The notes below the pieces were generated by a model. It ran no database searches, had not been told where the DNA came from, and saw only the letters and a program-made list of their open reading frames with translations. The translations under genes were made by a program, and so were the position numbers. Positions 11,935-22,457 of a DNA stretch of 64,000 nt are shown one piece after another (position 1 is the first letter of the stretch; each line of letters starts with the position of its first letter). This DNA comes from Diphasiastrum complanatum (taxonomy: Eukaryota; Streptophyta; Lycopodiopsida; Lycopodiales; Lycopodiaceae), in the NCBI GenBank assembly GCA_029204225.1, contig CM055108.1:15462722-15526721 (forward strand), written 5' to 3'.

Positions 11935-12330
11935 GCCCGATGAGTTATAAATAATAACTCGCCATCAGAGACATTACTCGTCGTCACCTATTACTCGTCA
12001 GAGAGCTTGTTGACACTTTTTTGAGCCAAAATTACTCACTATCAGAGCAAGGTGAATAACAGCCTCAGAGCTATCATTTTGGTGATCAACAAGTTATTAG
12101 GCTATTACTCGCCATCAAAGTTTTTTTGATTTCTATTCATTATCTTTACTCGCCATCATAACAGTGGCCTGAAAAACAAAGATCTTTCATCTGAGAGACT
12201 GGTGAGTTATAATTTTGTAACTCGTCATCAGAGCCATTACTTGCCATCTTCACATATTGTTCTGATCATCATTTTTAGCAAGTGGACAACTCGACAAGTC
12301 ATAATTCTATTATTCGTGCCTGCTATTACT
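11935..12330. repeat. ATTACTCGCCATC repeat array, inverted to the one at 10735
   Basis: About ten spaced copies of ATTACTCGCCATC, ATTACTCGTC and AACTCGTCATC occur upstream of the plus-strand gypsy gag. They probably belong to that element's own LTR/leader, which makes this a head-to-head arrangement with the minus-strand element at 10381-11906. Confidence 0.7.
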
Positions 12331-12638
12331 CGTCCTATATAATGCGCCATCAAAGAGATTCTAGAATTTCTCTTGATCATTTCACAATCAGATACCATCT
12401 ATATTTTTCTATATTTTCATTTTTTCCAATTGCCTTTTGAATTCGCAATTAATCCGCTTCTCATTTGTCCGCGTCCAACTTTTGTTTTGATCCTGATTTG
12501 ATCTTGATTAGAGATTCATCATCACATCGGTTAGATCCCTTATCCTTAGATCCAGTATCTGATTACCTATACACCGAAAGAAAAAAGACATCAGAAAGAC
12601 AAAAATATTTAAAATAGTCCTAATTCCCATTCTGTTGT

Positions 12639-13120
12639 ATGCATCTGAGATTCGAAAGGAGATTATTCACCCTGGATTTCCCTGAACTCGAAGAGTTTGT
12701 CAACGTACCAATCAAGACATTACCCGAACCAGTTGACAAGGATCCACTGACAATGGACAATCCTAGGCCGTTTGTTTCCCATGCAGTCCAAAAAATTTTC
12801 AAAATCGACCTTCCAAGATTTGATGGCAAGGGAGATCCATGAAGATTTTTACAAATCTACACCCAAGCGTGTAGAGCCTATAGAGACGACAGCCCGCAAG
12901 AGCTGTTAAGATACTTCAATATGTGCTTAACCGATATCGCTAAAGATTGGTATTTCAATCTTGAGCAAAATGAACGTGATGATTGGAATATTTTCTAGGA
13001 ATTTATTACAAGATTCAAAACCACCCGTTTTCTTTCTGATCCATTCTTGCAATTGGGCCAAATCTGTATGGATAAAGGAGAACGAGTCCCTACAAGATTG
13101 CATTGAGCGGATCAAAAGAC
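12639..13120 (+). pseudogene. Ty3/gypsy gag, N-terminal part (interrupted)
   Basis: The frame shows the gypsy gag landmarks KIDLPRFDGKGDP near 12800, then after a stop at about 12840 a CRAYRDDSPQELLRYF block and AKDWYFNLE near 12950, the retrotransposon gag helical domain. Three stops interrupt it (about 12840, 13000, 13105). The frame is cut at 13120 by the copia element 13121-19246, and gag continues at 19252. The 5-bp AAGAC duplication on both sides proves the interruption was an insertion. Confidence 0.8.
13116..13120. repeat. Target-site duplication AAGAC, left copy
   Basis: AAGAC here and at 19247-19251 flank the complete copia element, as expected of 5-bp duplications made by copia integrase. 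Confidence 0.9.
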
Positions 13121-13802
13121 TGTAAAAATTACAGCAAATAAGGATCCTAAAACACTTGAAATGATGAGGGAAACAATAGATTATGATTTCATAAGATTAG
13201 CACAAGTTGAACCATCAAAATCCATCAAAAATCTATGCTTGAACCTCACTAAATGGCCCAAATCCTTGAAGAAGGCTTCACACGTGTGAAAGTACGGCCT
13301 CCCACAGTCTGAGTACTGTACACAAGACCTACATTCAATCCTATAATCATTAGTAATCACAAGTACTCAAACAATTATGAACATAGAGAGCAATTGCACC
13401 ATTATGAGAGAAAAAACATGAAATTGCTTGATTGATTTTGGTGAGATATCATCACCTATATATACATGATCCATCACGGTTTTGGGCAGGTATGAGTAGC
13501 CCTAAACCTATCCCTAATGATAATTTTGGTGGATCTTTCATCCCTACCAAGTTAGGGTTGGAATCTTGGAGATCCCTCAACAATGCAAAAATTACCAAAA
13601 ATAGCTCCTATTTTTTCTCCCTTGTATCTAAGCATAATTTGGACTCATTCCAAAGGTTCTAACACTTAGGTCTACTTGAGAACATCCTTATGAATGGAAT
13701 CCTATGCTATTTGGCACGTGTGACAAGCCACATCATGACCATCTAACTATTTACAAGTCATATGACCAAAACTAGTCAAGCTAGAATTGTGAATTTTTAA
13801 CA
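13121..13802 (-). repeat. LTR of element 1 (3' LTR)
   Basis: This is the TG...CA repeat, starting TGTTAAAAATTCAC on the minus strand. It carries the palindrome TTCACACGTGTGAA (about 13277-13290) and a TATA-like string near 13460 (CTATATATAC). Identical-length copies lie at 18565, 21519, 26932 and 44400. Confidence 0.95.
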
Positions 13803-13816
13803 CTCCTCCTCACTAT

Positions 13817-16800
13817 CTAGCTTGGTTCAATCATTGATTTACTAATCACTCCAAGTGATGATCTGAACTTCATAAAAGGTGTCTTTTGAAGTGGTTTAGT
13901 AAGTAGATCAGCTACACATTCATTGCTTGGAACATGCTCCAAAGCAATCTCCTTGGCTTGCACCATTTCTCTCACAAAGTGATGGCATATCTCAATGTGC
14001 TTAGATCTTGCATGGAAGATTGGGTTAGATGCAAGGTGTTGGGCTGATATATTGTCATTGTAGATGATTGGTTCCTCCTCTGAATCCATGATCTTTAGTT
14101 CCACCAATAATCTCTTGATCCAAAGTACCTCCTTTGTAGTGGTTGTCAAAGCTTTGTACTCGGCTTCGGTTGAAGATAGAGATATAGTTTCTTGCTTTTT
14201 TGAAAGCCATGAAACCACACCTTCTCCTATGAAAGTTGAATAGGCACTTGTTGATTTCCTATCCCTATTATCCCCTGCAAAATCTGAATCACTAAATGCA
14301 TGAAGGTTAATCACATCTCCTCTATATAGAATCCCAAAATCCAATGCACCCGAGATGTATCTTAGAATCCTCTTAGCCTTTTTCCAATGGATATTCAATG
14401 GCTTTTGCATGGATTGGCTCAACCTACATACACTAAAGCTAAGATCTGGTCTAGTTATAGTGATCCACATTAAGGAACCTATAAGTTGCCTAAACAAAGT
14501 GATGTCCATGAAGGATCTTTCATCATCTTCATTTGGCACTTTTACATCTTGCTCCATTGGTGTGTCAACACTTTTGCATACTTCCATCTTAAACTTCTTC
14601 AAAAGACTTTGAGCATAGTTTACTTGACTTATAAAGATAAAATCAGACCCTCTAAGTACTTCTATGCCTAAGATGAAGTGAAGACACCCTAGATCTACCA
14701 TCTTGAACTCTAAGGATAGATCTATCTTGATTTTTTCAATACGATCAACACTATTTCCACTAATGATGATGTCATCTACATAAATGAGTAAAAGTACAAT
14801 ACCAACATCATCAAACTTAATGTAAAGAGTGGGATCATCTTCACTTTGAACAAAAGAAAGTGAAATAAGATAGCAATGTAGTCTTGAATTCCAAGATCTC
14901 GAGGCTTGCTTCAAGCCATAGATGCTTCTTTGGAGATGGCATACTTTGTTCTCCATTCCATGCTTGATGAACCCTTGTGGCTGCTCCATATAGATATCCT
15001 CTTCCAAAAAACCATTCAAGAAAGCATTAGAGACATCCATTTGACATAGAATCCATCCAAAATGTGATGCAAGTGCAATGATTAGTCTTATTGTGACCAT
15101 CTTGGCCACGGGTGCAAAAGTTTCCTCATAGTCTATCCCTCTCTCTTGAGCATAACCTTTTGCAACTAATCTTGCTTTATGTTTGTTAACACTCCCATTT
15201 GCATTCAACTTAAGCTTGAAGACCCACTTGCATCCTATTACATTCCTTTGAGGTCTCTCAACAAGCAACCAAGTTTCATTCTCAATCAAGGCATCATACT
15301 CATCCAACATAGCTTTATAACATTCTTTGGAGTTCAATGCATCTTCAACATTAGACGGTTCTTCAAAACTAGATAAATCATAAGAAGTGGATGAGATACC
15401 CTCAACTTGCTGTCCTTTGCCTTGATATGTGAGCCTTGATGGCTCCACTTTTGCCCTTGAAGATCTCCTTGGTGTGATAGGTGGGTTTGGTGCTTGCTCC
15501 TCCATGAGCTCCTCCTCAAAACCAAGATCTTGCTCCTCGGCCATCTTCTTCTTGATTGTTGGAGCACTTGAGCCTTCTTCAAGCATATGCATATGATGTT
15601 CATCAAATATGACATCCCTTGAAACAACAAATTTGTTCAAGGATGGGAGATAGACTTTGTAGCCCTTGCTTGAGCTTGCATATCCAAGCATGATCCCTCT
15701 CGTGGAAGATGGATCCTCCTTGGTTCTTGTTTCCAATGGCACATGCACATAACATATACACCCAAAAACTTTCAAGTGATTAAGATTGGGTTTCTTTCCA
15801 TACAACATCTCATAAGGAGTTTTGCCTTCAATTTCTTTGCAAGACACCCTATTCATCAAGTAGTTTGCACATACAAGAGACTCACCCCAAAAGGATTTGG
15901 GCAAACAAGCATCTAATCTTAAAGCCTTAGAACATTCACATAATGTTCTATTCCTTCTTTCAGCAACTCCATTTTGTTGAGGAGTGTAAGGACAAGAAGT
16001 CTCTTTCTTGATCCCTTCCTCCTCACAAAAGGCCTTGAACTCATTGGAGATGAATTCTCCACCATTGTCACTTCTAAGAATCTTGATGCTATGATTATGA
16101 TGCTTTTCCACAAACAACTTGAACTTTACAAAAGTATCAAATACTTGATACTTGAAGGAAAGTAAGAACACCCAACAATATCTTGAGTAGTCATCAATGA
16201 AGGTTAAAAACATGGATGAACCTCCATTAGATTTGGTGCTAGCAATGTGCACATCCGAGTGTATGAGTTCAAGAGGATGAGATGACTTTGTGATGGAGTT
16301 AGGAAACACCTTCTTATGTGCCTTGGATAAGGCACAAGCTTCACAAACCTTGTCTTCCTTCCCAATAGACCTTGGTAGGCCTAAAGCATACTCCTCCTTG
16401 ATCATAGCCTCCATGGAACCCGAGTTGACATGTCCAAGTCTTTTGTGCCATAAAGTAAAGGTAGATATCTTGCTCTTCTCGGCCAACATGACAACATTAG
16501 TATCCACAAATGCATCCAGCTTATAAAGTTTGCCAAGTCTAGTGCCCTTAGCCACTATCTTACCCTTCTTCTTGATGAAACATTCATTTGAAGCAAAGTC
16601 AACATTGAAACCATTGTCTACCATTTGGCCAACACTTAGTAGATTCTTTGTTATTGTAGGAATGTACAAAACACCTTCTATGTTGATCTTTTTGGAAGAT
16701 CCTAAGCAAAGGGGAATGCTACCAACTCCTTCAATCTTACAAGCTTCATCATTTGCTGTATAGATAGACTTTATAGGTCCATCATAAGATAAGAGAGAAG

Positions 16801-17707
16801 AGAAAAACTCCCTTTTACTAGTCATGTGTGAACTAGCACCCGAGTCAATCCACCAAGGATCTTCTCCTTTGAAGCTTGTTGAAGAAAATATGGACATCAT
16901 GAGAGAGTCCTCATGTGAACTCTCCTCCTCCTCCTCTTTGCTCATGTTGGCTTGGCTTTGATCTTGCTTCCTCTTGAAGCATTCCGAGGCATAGTGCCCC
17001 ATCTTGCTACAATAGTAGCACTTCACCTTTGATTTGTCCTTCTTGACTTTGGTGGTTGATGGAGATGCCTTTGGGGGTCCTTCTTGATCCTCAAGCTTTG
17101 TAGACTTCTTGAATGTTGATCCTTTGCCTTTGGACTTGCGTTTGCCTTTGGTGAAGAGAGCTTGGTCATCTCCACCTTGGATGGAAAGCCTATCCATCCT
17201 CTCTTGCATTTGGCTCCTTCTTGATTCCTCGGCCATGAGCGTGCCTTGGAGTTCTTCAAGTATGGGTAGCTTACCCATAATTGCATATCCCTGAACCAAA
17301 TTGTCAAATTCAAAGCTTAGTCCATTCAATATGAGTTGAACAAGCTCTTCATCCTTGATAGGGTCACCTATAAAGGCTAGCTCTTTGTTCAATTCCTTTA
17401 CTCTTAGGACAAAAGTATGTGCACTCTCTCCTTTCTTTTGATAGCTTCTATAGATTTGATTCTTCAAAGCTAACATTCTAGTTTGGTTCTTGGATTCATA
17501 GACCTTTTGCAAAGTCTCCCAAGCATCTTGAGCTGAAGTGCAATCTCCTACCTCTCTTAAGAGTTCATTTGCAACATTCATTTTTATGCAATGTAGTGCA
17601 ACATTGCACCTCTTGATGTATTTGGCTTTTTCTTGAGGATGAATAGGTTCACCCTCCTTACCATTTACAATTTCCATCAGATCTTGCATGATCATGATAG
17701 ATTCCAT
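13817..17707 (-). CDS. Copia gag-pol polyprotein, 1296 aa, uninterrupted
   Basis: One frame encodes all copia functions in Ty1 order. Gag (UBN2-type) covers residues 1-190. A CCHC zinc knuckle CYYCSKMGHYASEC lies near 230, the aspartic protease DSGASSHMT near 288, and pre-integrase HKRLGHV...CEAC near 425-465. The integrase D,D35E residues are about 484 (HSDVH), 547 (SDNGGEF) and 582 (AERRNRT). Reverse transcriptase has QMDVSNAFLNG and YVDDIIISG near 977, and RNase H has FSDSDFAGD near 1140 and SLSSTEAEY. In-frame coding continues upstream of the first Met (…LNKTNYSIWKVR) back to a TAG near 17765 without another ATG, so the true gag start is uncertain. The same feature occurs in element 2. 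Length is typical of the family. It is expressed from the LTR promoter as one protein that the protease then cuts. Confidence 0.95.
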   Translation of the reverse strand: MESIMIMQDLMEIVNGKEGEPIHPQEKAKYIKRCNVALHCIKMNVANELLREVGDCTSAQDAWETLQKVYESKNQTRMLALKNQIYRSYQKKGESAHTFVLRVKELNKELAFIGDPIKDEELVQLILNGLSFEFDNLVQGYAIMGKLPILEELQGTLMAEESRRSQMQERMDRLSIQGGDDQALFTKGKRKSKGKGSTFKKSTKLEDQEGPPKASPSTTKVKKDKSKVKCYYCSKMGHYASECFKRKQDQSQANMSKEEEEESSHEDSLMMSIFSSTSFKGEDPWWIDSGASSHMTSKREFFSSLLSYDGPIKSIYTANDEACKIEGVGSIPLCLGSSKKINIEGVLYIPTITKNLLSVGQMVDNGFNVDFASNECFIKKKGKIVAKGTRLGKLYKLDAFVDTNVVMLAEKSKISTFTLWHKRLGHVNSGSMEAMIKEEYALGLPRSIGKEDKVCEACALSKAHKKVFPNSITKSSHPLELIHSDVHIASTKSNGGSSMFLTFIDDYSRYCWVFLLSFKYQVFDTFVKFKLFVEKHHNHSIKILRSDNGGEFISNEFKAFCEEEGIKKETSCPYTPQQNGVAERRNRTLCECSKALRLDACLPKSFWGESLVCANYLMNRVSCKEIEGKTPYEMLYGKKPNLNHLKVFGCICYVHVPLETRTKEDPSSTRGIMLGYASSSKGYKVYLPSLNKFVVSRDVIFDEHHMHMLEEGSSAPTIKKKMAEEQDLGFEEELMEEQAPNPPITPRRSSRAKVEPSRLTYQGKGQQVEGISSTSYDLSSFEEPSNVEDALNSKECYKAMLDEYDALIENETWLLVERPQRNVIGCKWVFKLKLNANGSVNKHKARLVAKGYAQERGIDYEETFAPVAKMVTIRLIIALASHFGWILCQMDVSNAFLNGFLEEDIYMEQPQGFIKHGMENKVCHLQRSIYGLKQASRSWNSRLHCYLISLSFVQSEDDPTLYIKFDDVGIVLLLIYVDDIIISGNSVDRIEKIKIDLSLEFKMVDLGCLHFILGIEVLRGSDFIFISQVNYAQSLLKKFKMEVCKSVDTPMEQDVKVPNEDDERSFMDITLFRQLIGSLMWITITRPDLSFSVCRLSQSMQKPLNIHWKKAKRILRYISGALDFGILYRGDVINLHAFSDSDFAGDNRDRKSTSAYSTFIGEGVVSWLSKKQETISLSSTEAEYKALTTTTKEVLWIKRLLVELKIMDSEEEPIIYNDNISAQHLASNPIFHARSKHIEICHHFVREMVQAKEIALEHVPSNECVADLLTKPLQKTPFMKFRSSLGVISKSMIEPS

Positions 17708-18551
17708 TCTAACTTTCCATATGGAATAGTTAGTTTTGTTGAGCCTTTCACATCTAGTCTCCTAATCAAGGACTTGACACAAATGAAGGTTACTTCTATT
17801 GATTTGATTGAAGGTCTACCTTATCCCACTTCTTAGGGACCTGAAAAGATCAGTAATAGACTTCCTATAAAGATCTAAGAATGATCTCTAACAAAATCAA
17901 ATCATAGAATACTAGAAACAATGCACTTGCTTGATTGAAGTAGACAATACTAGTAGAATTGCCCCTCTTTCTATAAAGAACATTAAAGCTTCCAAATGAT
18001 CTGATCAAGAGTGAGTTTCAGAAACCTAATATACTTCCAAAATCACTTGTAAAAGATCTAAATGGAACTTAATGAGGATGCAACACAATCTACTATCCAA
18101 TCACAAGCAAAAAATGATCAAAATTGATGAAAAATTGATCTAATTTGGTGCATAAGTCAAGCAATGGTTGGACTAAACCTAAATCACTTTAGGAGGTGCC
18201 TACTACACCTTAGAACAGCCTTGAAGAGTCCCCAAAACTCTGATCTTCCCTCTCCTTGAATGCTAGAAAGCCTTCTCTATGAAATCACCTCCAAAACTCG
18301 CTTAGAAATCAATGCTTGGAGCAAGCAAAACTTGCTATCTTGGTAATGTGAATTGAATTCAACTTTGCCTCTGGTTTTAGACACCTAAACACCTGCAAAT
18401 GAAGTCACACAACACCAATCTCCAATGTATTTGACTCACTTTGAGTTCTAGAATCAATACTAGATGCTAAGATCCAATCTACACAAGATTTAGATCAAAA
18501 ATTGTGATAAAATTGAATGCAAACCAAGGATTTAGCTCATTTCAGCCTTTA
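17708..18551 (-). other. Leader of element 1 between PBS and gag
   Basis: About 840 bases hold no supported ORF beyond the ~20 in-frame codons just upstream of the first gag Met. The matching leader of element 2 is 26086-26918 and is highly similar. Confidence 0.7.
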
Positions 18552-18564
18552 GGCTCTGATACCA
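18552..18564 (-). other. Primer-binding site of element 1
   Basis: The reverse complement is TGGTATCAGAGCC. It abuts the 5' LTR at 18565 and matches initiator tRNA-Met. Confidence 0.9.
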
Positions 18565-19246
18565 TGTAAAAATTACAGCAAATAAGGATCCTAAAACACT
18601 TGAAATGATGAGGGAAACAATAGATTATGATTTCATAAGATTAGCACAAGTTGAACCATCAAAATCCATCAAAAATCTATGCTTGAACCTCACTAAATGG
18701 CCCAAATCCTTGAAGAAGGCTTCACACGTGTGAAAGTACGGCCTCCCACAGTCTGAGTACTGTACACCAGACCTACATTCAATCCTATAATCATTAGTAA
18801 TCACAAGTACTCAAACAATTATGAACATAGAGAGCAATTGCACCATTATGAGAGAAAAAACATGAAATTGCTTGATTGATTTTGGTGAGATATCATCACC
18901 TATATATACATGATCCATCACGGTTTTGGGCAGGTATGAGTAGCCCTAAACCTATCCCTAATGCTAATTTTGGTGGATCTTTCATCCCTACCAAGTTAGG
19001 GTTGGAATCTTGGAGATCCCTCAACAATGCAAAAATTACCAAAAATAGCTCCTATTTTTTCTCCCTTGTATCTAAGCATAATTTGGACTCATTCCAAAGG
19101 TTCTAACACTTAGGTCTACTTGAGAACATCCTTATGAATGGAATCCTATGCTATTTGGCACGTGTGACAAGCCACATCATGACCATCTAACTATTTACAA
19201 GTCATATGACCAAAACTAGTCAAGCTAGAATTGTGAATTTTTAACA
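18565..19246 (-). repeat. LTR of element 1 (5' LTR)
   Basis: 682 bp, TG...CA, nearly identical to 13121-13802. It would drive transcription leftward into the polyprotein. Confidence 0.95.
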
Positions 19247-19251
19247 AAGAC

Positions 19252-19990
19252 TGCATGGCAGATGTGACTCTGGTAGTGTCCCAGAACATAGTGTCCTAAC
19301 CTGGTTCATGGCAGGATTACCTAAGAGGAGACAACAAATGAAACAAAGGGACAAATATATGTCCTTTCAAGCAGCCTACGCTGATGCCATCAAGATAGTC
19401 GACGATAGTGAGAGCACTAGTTCGGACTCCAATAACTTCGACCAGAAACAAAAATGCAAAAGAGAATGAAGAGCCAAAAGTAAGAACAAATTGCACGATG
19501 ACGCCTCTGCCTCTACTACCAATAGCACCGAAACCATCATATTTGCCATCGAGAGGTTGCACATGCAAAGCAATGAGCAGATCAAAAAGCTCACAATCAA
19601 CCTTACTCCAACTATAGACCAAAAGCTGAAGTGCATACAACCAAGTCCTACCCACGTCTATCTGAGGAGAGAAGCCACCTGGTGTCCACACCATCAAGGA
19701 AACCATACAAGAAACAAATGCCCACAGTTAAGATAAAGGTTAGAGCGACCTGCCCGATATTGCCATATTTGTAATATGAGCAATTATGATACAAATGAAT
19801 GTCGCTATAATCTCAGGAACCAAGTATCCTGACCTCCAGCTAATCCTGCTCCATTGGCACAACGCCAAAGTGCTCTACCCCAACCACTGCCTAGACTGGC
19901 ATTACCTCCCATTCCCCCCAGAACCCAAGGTTTAGTAGTATGAAACCCACAACCAGCTGCTCAGTAGTTGAACATGGTCAAGGCCATTGG
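19252..19990 (+). pseudogene. Ty3/gypsy gag, C-terminal part
   Basis: This is the continuation of the gag broken at 13120. It shows VLTWFMAGLPKRRQQMKQRDK and an ADAIKIVDDSE block near 19320-19410, then Ser/Asn-rich sequence and a degenerate zinc knuckle CHICNMSNYDTNEC near 19755-19800. Stops interrupt it (for example about 19467). Protease and the first part of reverse transcriptase, which should follow, are absent; DNA-transposon-like copy A begins at about 19991. Confidence 0.7.
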
Positions 19991-20380
19991 GGGAAATATG
20001 GGCTCAAAATGGGCCCTTTAAGAAATTTCACTTTACGTAGAGAGAGAATACAAACCGGTAACTTCCGGTCGTCATTTTTCGAGTTTTCGGCCTTGCCCGA
20101 CGTTTAACTAGTAGCTAGTTAAGCATGAGATGTAATAACTTCTCTTCATGCTCATTCCAAAATTAGGAACTAGAGCTTTAAGATCGAAAATCTTGGTGTG
20201 CTGAATGCAAAAACTGAAGCGGGAGTGGCAGAACTTTTGAAATCACTGTATACTTATAGTGAAATATGAGGCGGGACGATTTTTCAATGCGACATAAACA
20301 TTACAAAAGTAAGGTATGCTAGATCTATTCATATTGATTTACTGTAGTTTGATGCATTTACATGATTGTAGCTTTTAACA

Positions 20381-21513
20381 ATGGCAATGTTCCATTTGCA
20401 TGTTGCTCTTCTGATGGAATGCACTCCAATTATTAAGAAAAATGTGAAAATTGTAGAGAATGCTACTGCAATAGTTAGAGAATTGAGAATGAATAATCAT
20501 ATAAATATAGATTTGTGGGTGGATGGATGAATATATCCTAATGATCCAGCTATCAATTTGTGTCCAGATTTTAAGTCTGTAACTCATCTTCTTAGATATG
20601 TATGTGAAGGAAATAGTGGATTACGCGGATATTGTCAAAGGTTGCATGATATTGGAATGCATAGCATATCTTGTCTTAATCAACAATTACAATTTGCTAA
20701 CGTGCAAATCAGCAATTGCTTCATTGTGTGCAAGACACTAGTGCTGAAAAAAATGCACTCAAGAATGCTATGTCAGAGTTGAATGCTACAGTCACTACTC
20801 TTCGGGGATCAAACCAAGAAATGTTAAAATCCATGGAAAAGTTGCGATCCGAGAGTTTAAAATCTGTTGTTTATATAAAAGTTATCAATAAGGCAATGAT
20901 GAAGAGGAAAAGAAAAAGAGTATCGATGAAAAATATTGATGACTTATCTACACATAGCGGCAATCAGAAAAAAAAATTTCGAGCATTCAAGTATGTTGTC
21001 ATATAAACTATTTATTTGATTTGTATATGTCATTTAAGTTTGATTTGCACTTGATAACATGGATTATTTATTTATTAAACATAATTTGAGTTATATATGT
21101 TTGTTGCAGATCATGTTTGGGGGCAAAGAACTATTTAGAAGATCATTCATGTATTGGATCATCTTTAAGTCATGTTTTACGAAGAAAGTCAGCAAAGGAA
21201 ATGATAAAAAATGCTCGGTTTGAAAAATGAAAAATGAAAAATTAAATTGTAGAGACTGTTTTGATTAAGGTTCAATCATACTTAGATGCAAATGTGATAC
21301 AAGGTGCATGTGATGTATATGGAATTAGCAGAAATGCTTATTCTACTTTTTTTAGAATAGTTAAAGAAGCTTTTTCCCAAGTGATGGTAAAGAGAAATTA
21401 TCTTCCGCGTCCATATCGGGTAAGATTAGCAATAAATTATTATATTGACGGAATGTTCAAAATAGTTGGCCAACCACTTCATATAACTAAATTATACAAA
21501 TCAGAATATGGTG
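20381..21513 (+). pseudogene. Copy A transposon-family protein, 5' half
   Basis: The start MAMFHLHVALL aligns with MTTKYHLHVKL of copy B. Next come INIDLWVDG, a TGA at 20528-20530, then YPNDPAI...LLRYVCEGNSGLRGYC, which aligns with copy B (LLRFVGDGRNGLLGYC). A coiled-coil stretch follows with a frameshift near 20712, and a basic NLS-like segment KRKRKRVSM lies near 20915. The intron 20991-21109 (GTATGTT...TTGCAG) matches an intron in copy C in position and phase. The following exon has LDANVIQGACDVYGISRNAY, a possible helix-turn-helix, matching LDTTLVQGACDFSSISREAY of copy C. A possible 5'-UTR intron runs 20308-20370. The gene is cut at 21518 by copia element 2. No known function can be assigned; transposase or accessory protein is the best guess. 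Confidence 0.6.
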
Positions 21514-22457
21514 AGCTCTGTAAAAATTACAGCATATAAGGATCCTAAAACACTTGAAATGATGAGGGAAACAATAGATTATGATTTCATAAGATTAGCA
21601 CAAGTTGAACCATCGAAATCCATCAAAAATCTATGCTTGAACCTCACTAAATGGCCCAAATCCTTGAAGAAGGCTTCACACGTGTGAAAGTACGGCCTCC
21701 CACAGTCTGAGTACTGTACACCAGATCTACATTCACTCCTATAATCATTAGTAATCACAAGTACTCAAACAATTATGAACATAGAGAGCAATTGCATCAT
21801 TATGAGAGAAAAAACATGAAATTGCTTGATTGATTTTGGTGAGATATCATCACCTATATATACATGATCCATCACGGTTTTGGGCAGGTATGAGTAGCCC
21901 TAAACCTATCCCTAATGATAATTTTGGTGGATCTTTCATCCCTACCAAGTTAGGGTTGGAATCTTGGAGATCCCTCAACAATGCAAAAATTACCAAAAAT
22001 AGCTCCTATTTTTTCTCCCTTGTATCTAAGCATAATTTGGACTCATTCCAAAGGTTCTAACACTTAGGTCTACTTGAGAACATCCTTATGAATGGAATCC
22101 TATGCTATTTGGCACGTGTGACAAGCCACATCATGACCATCTAACTATTTACAAGTCATATGACCAAAACTAGTCAAGCTAGAATTGTGAATTTTTAACA
22201 CTCCTCCTCACTATCTAGCTTGGTTCAATCATTGCTTTACTAATCACTCCAAGTGATGATCTGAACTTCATAAAAGGTGTCTTTGGAAGTGGTTTAGTAA
22301 GTAGATCAGCTACACATTCATTGCTTGGAACATGCTCCAAAGCAATCTCCTTGGCTTGCACCATTTCTCTCACAAAGTGATGGCATATCTCAATGTGCTT
22401 AGATCTTGCATGGAAGATTGGGTTAGATGCAAGGTGTTGGGATGATATATTGTCATT

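Larger units (their letters stand above)
13121..19246 (-). mobile_element. Complete Ty1/copia retrotransposon, 6126 bp (element 1)
   Basis: Two 682-bp LTRs (13121-13802 and 18565-19246) differ at only a few positions (for example the GAT/GCT difference near 13519/18963 and ACAAGACC/ACCAGACC). A tRNA-iMet primer-binding site lies at 18552-18564, and the purine tract reads as CTCCTCCTCA at 13803-13812 on the plus strand. An uninterrupted polyprotein lies between. The 5-bp duplication AAGAC flanks it. Element order on the minus strand is LTR, PBS, leader, gag-pol, PPT, LTR. Nearly identical LTRs and an open frame point to a recent insertion, and it may still be competent. Confidence 0.95.

Noticed and set aside
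13432-13662. 76-codon ORF (MILVRYHHLYIHDPS...) conserved at 13432, 18876, 21830, 44711 and, shorter, 27249
   Set aside because: It lies antisense within the 682-bp LTR; conservation is explained by recent LTR copies.
15974-16165. Numerous 60-98-codon ORFs opposite or overlapping the copia polyproteins
   Set aside because: They are frame shadows of gag-pol; they recur in element 2 only because the elements are near identical.
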